From Flavobacteriales bacterium (GTDB taxonomy: Bacteria; Bacteroidota; Bacteroidia; Flavobacteriales_D; Crocinitomicaceae): a stretch of DNA of 64,000 bases. The notes beneath the pieces are model-generated. The model saw only the letters and a list, made by a program, of their open reading frames with translations. It searched no databases and was not told where the DNA came from. The stretch's first letter is position 1; the number at the start of each line of letters is the position of its first letter. Below, one piece after another: positions 48,330 through 55,184 of this stretch. Where the stretch lies: assembly GCA_009885545.1 (NCBI GenBank), contig VFKM01000012.1:87667-151666 (forward strand), given 5' to 3'. A program made the position numbers and the translations under genes.

Positions 48330-48713
48330 TTATTTCGTTAAATCCGATTCTAATTTTTTCTTTAGATCTTCAAACATCTTTAAATCCTTGTCTCTTTGAG
48401 AGAGTTTCTTTTTTTCTCTTACTTCCTTCATTTTTTTAATATGAACTAGCTTCTTGACTTCTTCCTTCTCCTGTAATACTTTGGCATTTGAAAGAATAGT
48501 TATGACTGTTTCTTCTTGAGGAGAAGATGGCTGATAAATAATCAACATTCTCTCATATGCATCAAAACCAATATCTTTTGTACATCTAATTTGTTGTAGA
48601 GTACGGATTTCTTCCTCAGTTACTTCTGCCCAATCAGTAATAGATTTCGCAATAAATTCAGAACCATAATCATCATATATCGTATTACCAAAAACAATAG
48701 CTACTTTTGTCAT
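48330..48713 (-). CDS. Hypothetical protein
   Basis: 127 aa ORF. Confidence 0.5.
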   Translation of the reverse strand: MTKVAIVFGNTIYDDYGSEFIAKSITDWAEVTEEEIRTLQQIRCTKDIGFDAYERMLIIYQPSSPQEETVITILSNAKVLQEKEEVKKLVHIKKMKEVREKKKLSQRDKDLKMFEDLKKKLESDLTK

Positions 48714-48759
48714 GATCTGATCATACCTTATTCAAGTCTTGATTGCAACTGATTTCTGG

Positions 48760-48866
48760 AGCCCTAGATCCGAGTCGAACGGATGACATCCTTATTTATC
48801 ATTAGGCGCTCTTCCACGATCTTACTCGATTGGCCACTCTTTGTGATCTCACTGAGCTACTAGGGC
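48760..48866 (-). tRNA. tRNA-like gene with about 34-nt insertion in the D-loop
   Basis: Acceptor GCCCTAG/CTAGGGC, T-arm ATCCG TTCGACT CGGAT, D-stem GCTC/GAGC separated by about 42 nt. Confidence 0.6.
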
Positions 48867-49021
48867 AAATATTAATCCTCTGTTCAGAGTACTACAAATT
48901 AACTTATTGAAGTTAAATGTACAAAACACAACTTTACTGTAACCTGCCTTGACTTTTCAGGCGTAGAAGATTAATATAGTCTAGTCTGGGATAAGAGAAT
49001 CGAACCGAACTGCAAACTTAG

Positions 49022-49094
49022 TCAGATGTGCAAGAATCGCACTTGCCTCCTCCGGTATCCAAAACCGGCGTGTCGCTAATGGCACCCACATCTG
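49022..49094 (-). tRNA. tRNA-Pro(TGG)
   Basis: Acceptor CAGATGT/ACATCTG; anticodon arm CCGGT TTTGGAT ACCGG; T-arm GCAAG TGCGATT CTTGC. Confidence 0.75.
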
Positions 49095-49123
49095 TTGTAG
49101 AATCTTTTTTTCAGTAATCTTTG

Positions 49124-49193
49124 TCGGGTGTAATAGTGTCGCACTATTTCTCAAAACCAAACAAAGGTTTTGCGGATACTACCTCCACACCTG
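49124..49193 (-). tRNA. tRNA-Thr(TGT)
   Basis: Anticodon arm AAACC TTTGTTT GGTTT; T-arm AATAG TGCGACA CTATT; acceptor one mismatch. Confidence 0.6.
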
Positions 49194-49322
49194 TAAAATA
49201 TCATTGTTCACAATAATCATATTTTTGTGAATAATCCACTTTAAAAGAGTTGGTTCTTCCCGTAAACTCTTTCTCTATGGGAAGAAAGACTTCCACATAC
49301 AGGGCATTCCTTTATAAATGTT

Positions 49323-49484
49323 TTATACCAATGCTTCTTTTGTGTTCTTGATATATTCTTCATAGTTTATCCATTTATTGTACAGGCTTCCACATTTGGA
49401 ACAAACACATTCCCCTGTAGTCCATTCAGATTTACTTAATTCAAATTCATAAAAACATTCACAACATTTAAATTTGGGATTCAT
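49323..49484 (-). CDS. Zinc-ribbon microprotein, 53 aa
   Basis: MNPKFKCCECFYEFELSKSEWTTGECVCSKCGSLYNKWINYEEYIKNTKEALV. Confidence 0.5.
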   Translation of the reverse strand: MNPKFKCCECFYEFELSKSEWTTGECVCSKCGSLYNKWINYEEYIKNTKEALV

Positions 49485-49499
49485 TCTTGTTTCTTTTGG

Positions 49500-49588
49500 T
49501 CCGATGTCCTGGTGCTGCCCCAGGCTCTAGACGGTAATCGACCGTAACCCGTTATAAGCGGGCTCGAGGCGCTGGCCTCCCACATCGG
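49500..49588 (-). tRNA. Class-II tRNA-like gene, anticodon-position TAT
   Basis: Acceptor CCGATGT/ACATCGG; GAGG/CCTC; GCCCG CTTATAA CGGGT; variable arm ACGGT/ACCGT; T-arm CCTGG GGCAGCA CCAGG. Confidence 0.55.
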
Positions 49589-49645
49589 AACTCTTCATGA
49601 CCACAACATAACAGAACCAGATCAGTAAAACAAGTGATAATTTAA

Positions 49646-50704
49646 GTGCCTCCATACATCCTATTCGAAAAATGTGATACTATTAACAAAACTATGACAA
49701 CTTATATCAAATGCGTATGCTCACAGTGCTCAATTACTTTTGAACGACATAGAAAACAATTTTATAAACTTAAAAGAACAAGTAATGTCTTCTGTAATAA
49801 AAAATGTTCATCTTTATTTCGTGCAAATTCAAAAATTTATCAATGCTCTCAATGTGGACAAAATACAAAACCCATAGTGCCATCACAGATTAGTGAAACA
49901 GGAAATGTCTTCTGCAATCATTCGTGTTCGGCAACATATCATAACACACATAAAACTAAAGGTTATAGACGTTCTAAATTAGAAATTTGGCTCGAAGAAG
50001 AATTGCGTCAAAAATATACTGTTTTAGATCTTTATTGTAATAAAATTGATTCTATCAATGCAGAACTTGATATACATTTCCCAAAACTAAGAATTGCTTT
50101 TGAACTTAATGGGATATTCCATTATAAACCAATCTATGGTCATAAAAAATTGTTACAAACACAAACCACCGATAATAAAAAATTACAACTTTGCTTAAAT
50201 AATAATATAGAATTACATATTTTAGATGTTTCTAAAATCAAGCATTTAACCCAACAAATAAAAAACAATTATTTAAATCTTATTTCTACAATGGTAGATA
50301 ATAAAATCACAACATATACAGATCTTGGGTTTGATATTAAATCATTAGATCCAATGAGAGGAAGAACCAATCCTCCTCCTCCAAAAAAAGAAAAACAAAT
50401 AACTTATCAAACTTCCAAACATCTTGAAACAGCTATGCTCTGGCAATCCCAAATAGATAATGAAAATATTACCCAAGCAGATATTGCTAGAAGGGAAGGA
50501 TTTTCAAGAGTTTATGTTATGAGAATCCTTAGATTGCAATACCTTCCAGAAGATATTAAAGATACTCTTCTTAAGAGAACTTGTGGTCAAGTTAACTTGG
50601 GTCGGATGCTTGATCTAGCATATGAATATAAACAAAAGGCTACTCCATCTGATAGTAACGATCTATCCTTGACACAAGTTAACAGCTTGCCGCGATCACC
50701 ATGA
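49646..50704 (+). CDS. Zinc-finger homing endonuclease of Vsr/EDxHD-like fold with C-terminal HTH
   Basis: CxxC fingers; SKLEIWLEEELRQKY..AELDIHFPKLRIAFELNGIFHY..KKLQLCLNNNIELHIL; ITQADIARREGFSRVYVMRIL. Confidence 0.7.
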   Translation: MPPYILFEKCDTINKTMTTYIKCVCSQCSITFERHRKQFYKLKRTSNVFCNKKCSSLFRANSKIYQCSQCGQNTKPIVPSQISETGNVFCNHSCSATYHNTHKTKGYRRSKLEIWLEEELRQKYTVLDLYCNKIDSINAELDIHFPKLRIAFELNGIFHYKPIYGHKKLLQTQTTDNKKLQLCLNNNIELHILDVSKIKHLTQQIKNNYLNLISTMVDNKITTYTDLGFDIKSLDPMRGRTNPPPPKKEKQITYQTSKHLETAMLWQSQIDNENITQADIARREGFSRVYVMRILRLQYLPEDIKDTLLKRTCGQVNLGRMLDLAYEYKQKATPSDSNDLSLTQVNSLPRSP

Positions 50705-50717
50705 TTGCTAAGATGGA
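50643..50717 (-). tRNA. tRNA-Asn(GTT), antisense overlap with endonuclease 3' end
   Basis: Acceptor TCCATCT/AGATGGA, G73; anticodon arm GCAAG CTGTTAA CTTGT; T-arm GATAG ATCGTTA CTATC. Confidence 0.7.
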
Positions 50718-50729
50718 AAAGAAACGTGA

Positions 50730-50803
50730 AGCGGGATACCAGCCACGATCTGGTAACTTCTGTGTGGAGCACAGTGGTTTTGCCAATTAAAAACTAATCC
50801 CGC
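50730..50803 (-). tRNA. tRNA-Gly(TCC), T73
   Basis: Acceptor GCGGGAT/ATCCCGC; D-arm GTTT/AAAC; anticodon region CTGTG CTCCA CACAG; T-arm ACCAG ATCGTGG CTGGT. Confidence 0.65.
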
Positions 50804-50857
50804 AAAAAAAGGGGTCCGCAAACCCCATCAGAACAAAAACAAATACAGTTTTTGTGG

Positions 50858-50928
50858 TGCCTCTAGAGATGTACGAGATCTCAATCAACAGTTTCTAAGA
50901 CTGTTCGCTCTCTTTGGCGTATAGAGGC
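50858..50928 (-). tRNA. tRNA with TAG anticodon (Leu box), short variable loop
   Basis: Acceptor GCCTCTA/TAGAGGC; ACAGT CTTAGAA ACTGT; T-arm GAGAT CTCGTAC ATCTC. Confidence 0.7.
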
Positions 50929-51259
50929 TTGTTCCCATCATTGACCTAGATGAGAGAAGATGATCCTAACTGCAACTGAAAGGATTATCAAGGGAATTAT
51001 CGCTGAGTCCATTTCCTGCATAGGGAGATAGATTCCAATTATCGCAACTTTCTGGTCTTTTTTTAAGAAACATACTAGCGCACCGGCTATTCAGCCGCAC
51101 CAGTTATTATAAGCTGTACTGGCACATTCCTTTTTATAAAACTTGTTTAAGGCACAAGAAGGTGTAAAAGGACACCTAGACCATAAATTGCAATCAGCGA
51201 CAGTCATCTGACGTTTGTTGGTCGCACAACAACAACTCTTTTGGAGGGAGTCATCGCGG

Positions 51260-51329
51260 CAGGATAGAAGATAATCGAAATCTTACAAAAAAGTTTTGGA
51301 GACTTTTCGGCAACCCTGTGCGCTATCCT
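51260..51329 (-). tRNA. tRNA-Trp(CCA), G73
   Basis: Acceptor AGGATAG/CTATCCT; AAAGT CTCCAAA ACTTT; T-arm AAGAT TTCGATT ATCTT. Confidence 0.75.
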
Positions 51330-51759
51330 ACAACAGAATTTCTCACATTCTGTTTTTAATCTTCTTACTTATCGATTTTCAGAAGATCATTGTTGGTTTG
51401 TTTTAAATAGAAAACCAACAAAATAATAATGGTAATTTAAAGTCAGCCATCACTGCTATATGTTGTTTTAACGAGGAACATACAAAGCTCGGAGTCCTTA
51501 TTAATTTCTATACCTCTAAAACTCTCTAGGATGCTTTTAAATAAATAGAAACATATTAAATGGTCAAGGGAACTAGTCGCGAATTAGTATCTTCTAGGCA
51601 CCAGCCTAGTGCTTTACTTTAAGCTATCCCTCATTAGACAGAAATCGAACCTGTGTCTTGATCTTTCAGATCATATTCTGCCGTTTTTCCAATTCTGTTG
51701 GTACCGACATTCCATCGCTGAACGATTTGGAAAACACTCTGAACTACACAATTCCATGA

Positions 51760-51826
51760 TTGCAAAAAACAGAATCGAACTGTTACTGCCCCAAAGTCTC
51801 GGAGCATTCTGACCTTCAGTTTTGCG
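51760..51826 (-). tRNA. tRNA-like gene with 8-nt anticodon loop, identity unclear
   Basis: Acceptor CGCAAAA/TTTTGCA; T-arm AACAG TTCGATT CTGTT; TGCTCC GAGACTTT GGGGCA. Confidence 0.45.
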
Positions 51827-52017
51827 ATTATCTCAACAATATTGAATTAAAGTCTTTTGAAGATGACTAATCTTCAATCAACCTTGGTTCTTCAAGAACT
51901 ACAACCAATAATTTAGTCAAAATCTAATTGTAGTTTTTTCTCCAAGATATCTTAGTCTCAACAAAATTTAAAAAGATGTTTACGTGTGCTGCTTCTACAC
52001 TAGACAGGAATAAACAA

Positions 52018-52087
52018 TTCCTGCCCCTGGTACCGCCCCAGGTCCACGATCACTTAATGATGTAATCCTTCAATGCATTTGAGACAA
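52018..52087 (-). tRNA. Degenerate tRNA-like gene, TAA anticodon (Leu box)
   Basis: Loop ATTAAGT; T-arm CCTGG GGCGGTA CCAGG; weak acceptor. Confidence 0.4.
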
Positions 52088-52090
52088 TTG

Positions 52091-52163
52091 GAGCGAGAGG
52101 AGGATTTGAACCTACCATCCTATAGGTTATGAGCCTACCGTGCAACCTTAACACTTTCTCGCG
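52091..52163 (-). tRNA. tRNA-Met/Ile2(CAT)
   Basis: GTAGG CTCATAA CCTAT; T-loop TTCAAAT; D-arm GTGTTAAGGTTGCAC. Confidence 0.7.
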
Positions 52164-52179
52164 ATACAGACAGTTTTAA

Positions 52180-52242
52180 TCAGAACAAGTAGTTGAATCG
52201 TTTTGTTTTAAAAGGATGTAAACAATTCTAGCATTTCTGATG
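52180..52242 (-). repeat. Structured element E3, exact copy of E2
   Basis: 63-nt identity with 48186..48248. Confidence 0.9.
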
Positions 52243-52244
52243 TT

Positions 52245-52319
52245 TGGTGGAAAAGGAGGAACTTGAATCCTCAATTAACGGGTGCAAACCGTTTGTTATC
52301 CCAATTTAACTACAATCCC
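52245..52319 (-). tRNA. tRNA-Ala(TGC), CCA encoded
   Basis: AACGG TTTGCAC CCGTT; T-arm GAGGA TTCAAGT TCCTC; G3:U70 in acceptor GGGATTG/CTTTTCC. Confidence 0.7.
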
Positions 52320-52390
52320 ATTAATCCATTTTAAGTTTGGATAAACAATTTTAAGAAAGAAACTTTTTGACAACTCAAATAGAGTCTGAG

Positions 52391-52463
52391 TACCCATGAC
52401 AAGATTTGAACTTGCATACAAAAGATTTTGAATCTTTTCGCGATCCAGTTTGCGTACATGGGC
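52391..52463 (-). tRNA. tRNA with CAA anticodon (Leu box), short variable loop
   Basis: Acceptor GCCCATG/CATGGGT; AAAGA TTCAAAA TCTTT; T-arm GCAAG TTCAAAT CTTGT. Confidence 0.7.
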
Positions 52464-52465
52464 TA

Positions 52466-52529
52466 AAGAACAGACAAGAAATTTAACAAGTTTTGCGTTA
52501 AATGTAAACTTGTCAGGTATTCTGTTCTT
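52466..52529 (-). repeat. Structured element E4
   Basis: AAGAACAG/CTGTTCTT outer and ACAAGTTT/AAACTTGT inner stems; AAATGTAAACTT core. Confidence 0.7.
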
Positions 52530-52531
52530 GG

Positions 52532-52598
52532 TGGGTTCTCTTGGACTTAAACCAAGGACTTCCATTTTCATGGCACTCTTTCGCTGAGTTAAGAACCC
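52532..52598 (-). tRNA. tRNA-like gene with shortened anticodon arm
   Basis: Acceptor GGGTTCT/AGAACCC, D-arm ACTC/GAGT, T-arm CTTGG TTTAAGT CCAAG; anticodon arm only CCAT GAAA ATGG. Confidence 0.55.
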
Positions 52599-52687
52599 TG
52601 ATTAAATATCAATTCAGGTTGCGATCCTAAAATATGTGTTATGTACTTCCGCAGAGCTAGCAGGGATATTGTTATGATATTTAATAG

Positions 52688-52759
52688 TGCTTCATGTTGG
52701 TACCGCGCCAACCTTTTTTGCTCTTCAGGCAAATGCTAATCTATCTCAGCTAATGAAGC
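52688..52759 (-). tRNA. tRNA-Phe(GAA)
   Basis: Acceptor GCTTCAT/ATGAAGC; TTTGC CTGAAGA GCAAA; T-arm GTTGG CGCGGTA CCAAC. Confidence 0.7.
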
Positions 52760-52769
52760 TAAAAAAACA

Positions 52770-52840
52770 TGGAACTTGATGGACTTGAACCACCGACCTC
52801 CTACAACCAAGTAAGTGCTCTTTCGCTGAGCTAAAATTCC
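52770..52840 (-). tRNA. tRNA-Thr(GGT)-like with 6-nt anticodon loop
   Basis: Acceptor GGAATTT/AAGTTCC; D-arm GCTC AGCGAAA GAGC; CTTAC TTGGTT GTAGG; T-loop TTCAAGT. Confidence 0.6.
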
Positions 52841-52845
52841 ACTGG

Positions 52846-52911
52846 CTCGATAGGAAATAATCGAAATTTCAGAAATGTTTATAAGGCATTTCGCCACCTT
52901 GGCTCTACCGG
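52846..52911 (-). tRNA. tRNA-like gene, anticodon-position TAT
   Basis: Acceptor CCGGTAG/CTATCGA; loop (C)CTTATAA(A); T-arm GAAAT TTCGATT ATTTC. Confidence 0.5.
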
Positions 52912-53104
52912 ATGCGAATCAGAACTTATCATCATTCTGATTCAGTGTCAAGTATTTAAGCGACCTCAACAAACGCTGATATAGCAGACCTATACCTATC
53001 AAGTGATTTTATTTTTACGAGTGATAACCACGATAACTTATCTCGGATTCTAAAATCCTCAAAACAAAAGAGAAAGGAGGCGAAGATATTGTTTTGAGGA
53101 TTGG

Positions 53105-53175
53105 CGGGCCTACGGAGTTACGCTCTCCGGTTACCAAAGTGACAATCTGGTGTCCTGCTATTGAACGATAAGCCC
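53105..53175 (-). tRNA. tRNA-Asp(GTC), G73
   Basis: Acceptor GGGCTTA/TAGGCCC; CCAGA TTGTCAC TTTGG; T-arm CGGAG AGCGTAA CTCCG. Confidence 0.75.
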
Positions 53176-53325
53176 TTAACGTAAATTTATATTGTTCCTG
53201 CGCCTTAAATTTACAAATTTGGAATCGCAACTAGTTCTACTAGAAATCAAGACTGGTTTTTTGAAAAGAGTAAAACGATGTTCGTTAAACTTATAAAATC
53301 GGTAGTCTTTCACGCTGATTTAATC

Positions 53326-53402
53326 TGGTGACCCCATCCAGGTATGATCTGGAACTCACAACGGGTGAAAACCGTGTATTTTGCCAATTAAACTATGGAG
53401 CC
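53326..53402 (-). tRNA. tRNA-Glu(TTC), CCA encoded
   Basis: Acceptor GGCTCCA/TGGGGTC+ACCA; loop TTTTCAC; T-arm TCCAG ATCATAC CTGGA. Confidence 0.75.
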
Positions 53403-53480
53403 AAAAGGATCTTAAAAATATAAGATCCGGTGCGCTCCTACTAGGACAACGAAAGCATCCGTTCAGATCACAATTAAGAC

Positions 53481-53543
53481 AGAGACAAATGATTTGACAA
53501 GTTGTGATTGTATTTGGAAATGTAAACTTATCTAGTATTCTCT
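53481..53543 (-). repeat. Structured element E5
   Basis: AGAGA..TCTCT ends; ACAAGTT / AACTTaT; AAATGTAAACTT core. Confidence 0.55.
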
Positions 53544-53548
53544 ATCGG

Positions 53549-53631
53549 TGCGGGTGTAAGTAATCGAAACTTATTGGCTTTTAGACCCAGGCATTTACAG
53601 TGCCCTATCCCACCATGGGAAACTCACCCGC
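53549..53631 (-). tRNA. tRNA-Tyr(GTA), class II
   Basis: Acceptor GCGGGTG/CACCCGC; CTGTAAA loop; long variable arm; T-arm TAAGT TTCGATT ACTTA. Confidence 0.8.
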
Positions 53632-53716
53632 ATATTAGCTCCATTCATCATGGAGCCTGAAACCTTATTGTCAAAGACCTTAACATGATCTCATTAAAAT
53701 GAGATTAGTCAAGTAG

Positions 53717-53787
53717 AGGAAGTAATTTGTAACGATCAAATAACAAAGGAATTTTGCAGATTCCTTGCACAACCTTGTGATACTTCC
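53717..53787 (-). tRNA. tRNA-Cys(GCA), U73
   Basis: Acceptor GGAAGTA/TACTTCC; GGAAT CTGCAAA ATTCC; T-arm ATTTG ATCGTTA CAAAT. Confidence 0.7.
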
Positions 53788-53847
53788 TTTTTCAGAGAAC
53801 CAACTCTATCAAACTCCTGAATCAATAACAAGTACTTTTTTTCTTGG

Positions 53848-53920
53848 AGCCCGCAGTCAAAATTGAATTGACATCTTCTGAGTACAAAACAGAAATAATA
53901 AGCCTTTATACTATACGGGC
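53848..53920 (-). tRNA. tRNA-like gene, probable TGT anticodon, 9-nt apical loop
   Basis: Acceptor GCCCGTA/TGCGGGC; TTCTG TTTTGTACT CAGAA; T-arm GTCAA TTCAATT TTGAC. Confidence 0.5.
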
Positions 53921-53977
53921 CAAATAACTTTCTAAGCCTGTTAAATTATATATGTGGCAACTTTAAAATGTATCAAA

Positions 53978-54235
53978 TTAAATTTGAGTTGAAAGAGATA
54001 ATAAATGTTGAGCTAGACTTTGTAATTGATGTTTATTTATTTCAAAAACAATAGTTGATTCATAAGGAACGCCAGTTAAAGTTTTACTTTTTATAGTAAA
54101 GTAAAATCTTTTATTTTCATATGGATCCTCAATAGATGAACAATTTTTATCATCAACAGTAAGAGTGTCATCATCAGAAAATCCAGTAACAAATTCTTTT
54201 ATCATATGTTTGTCGCTGCTGGCTCCAAAAACCAA
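53978..54235 (-). CDS. Hypothetical protein
   Basis: 85 aa ORF. Confidence 0.4.
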   Translation of the reverse strand: MVFGASSDKHMIKEFVTGFSDDDTLTVDDKNCSSIEDPYENKRFYFTIKSKTLTGVPYESTIVFEINKHQLQSLAQHLLSLSTQI

Positions 54236-54278
54236 TTTCTCTGGAGCCCATGCAGCTTACAATCAATCCGCTCTCAAA

Positions 54279-55166
54279 TCAACCGAATTTTCTACCTGCT
54301 CTTTTAACAGAAAGAGAATTTGATAAATAATCATTTCTATAAATCGGCTCTATCGCGAATCCAACTTTATCCCATTTTCTTTTTAATTTTGGTACGCTAA
54401 TATCATTCAATATCCGCAAAATCTTAAGAGCCCTATTCCCTGTAACTTTATATCGAAAAATTTTTGAATTTTGTTTTTCGATATTAACTTGTGGATTGAA
54501 ATGTCCTATTGGTGGAACCAATATGTCAATTATATCTTTAATCCATAATATCATTTTTTCTGTTCCAATAACAGCCAAACTTATTCTGTTAGATTGTGAA
54601 AGAGATATTGTCCCATCACCATCAATATACCCGATTATAAATGGAAGTTTCACATCAAAATTTGTTATTTGAATAGGCGGCTCCAATGTTAATGATTTTT
54701 TAGCACCAATATTATAATTAAGCCATAAATCATTCACTAGTTCTTTTCCGCAGATATTAACATTTACATTGCTATATTCTTTCTCTGCTAAATGAGGCAA
54801 CAATTTTCTTTTTTCTGTATTTGTTTTCAAATCTCCATTATGACCCATAGTTTTAGCAAAAAGAATAACGTGTTCTCTATCTGTTGCTGCTAATCTCAAA
54901 GAAATTTGATGTTCTTTTTCTTTAATACAACCATCAGCAGCAAGAAACCCAGCCCAATATGAAGATAATAAAGAGTACTCTTTAAAAAATGTTTTATTTA
55001 TTTGATAAAGTTTTCGGGGTCCAACTTTTAATTGAAGCTTCCTTTTCATTTCTGCTATCCCGTGGTAAGTTCTTTCAGGAAGAAACTCCATCAATTTTGT
55101 CACAGAATTTGCTTCAATATTATTTTTTAATATTTCTATTTCTTTAAGAGACCATCGTGATGCCAT
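54279..55166 (-). CDS. LAGLIDADG homing endonuclease
   Basis: Two motifs: YWAGFLAADGCIKE and FIIGYIDGDGTIS. Confidence 0.88.
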   Translation of the reverse strand: MASRWSLKEIEILKNNIEANSVTKLMEFLPERTYHGIAEMKRKLQLKVGPRKLYQINKTFFKEYSLLSSYWAGFLAADGCIKEKEHQISLRLAATDREHVILFAKTMGHNGDLKTNTEKRKLLPHLAEKEYSNVNVNICGKELVNDLWLNYNIGAKKSLTLEPPIQITNFDVKLPFIIGYIDGDGTISLSQSNRISLAVIGTEKMILWIKDIIDILVPPIGHFNPQVNIEKQNSKIFRYKVTGNRALKILRILNDISVPKLKRKWDKVGFAIEPIYRNDYLSNSLSVKRAGRKFG

Positions 55167-55184
55167 AGCACATATAACTATATG

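Noticed and set aside
49497-49506. GGTCCGA on the plus strand, resembling the Y-RNA 5' motif
   Set aside because: It is the complement of the 49500 tRNA-like acceptor end; no matching UUGACC strand
51077-51135. Possible extra tRNA (CAGCT TATAAT AACTG)
   Set aside because: No convincing acceptor or T-arm; likely a degenerate fragment
51625-51720. tRNA-Phe-like 3' half (CTGAAAG loop, ACAGG TTCGATT TCTGT)
   Set aside because: 5' acceptor and D-arm could not be found; not called as a gene
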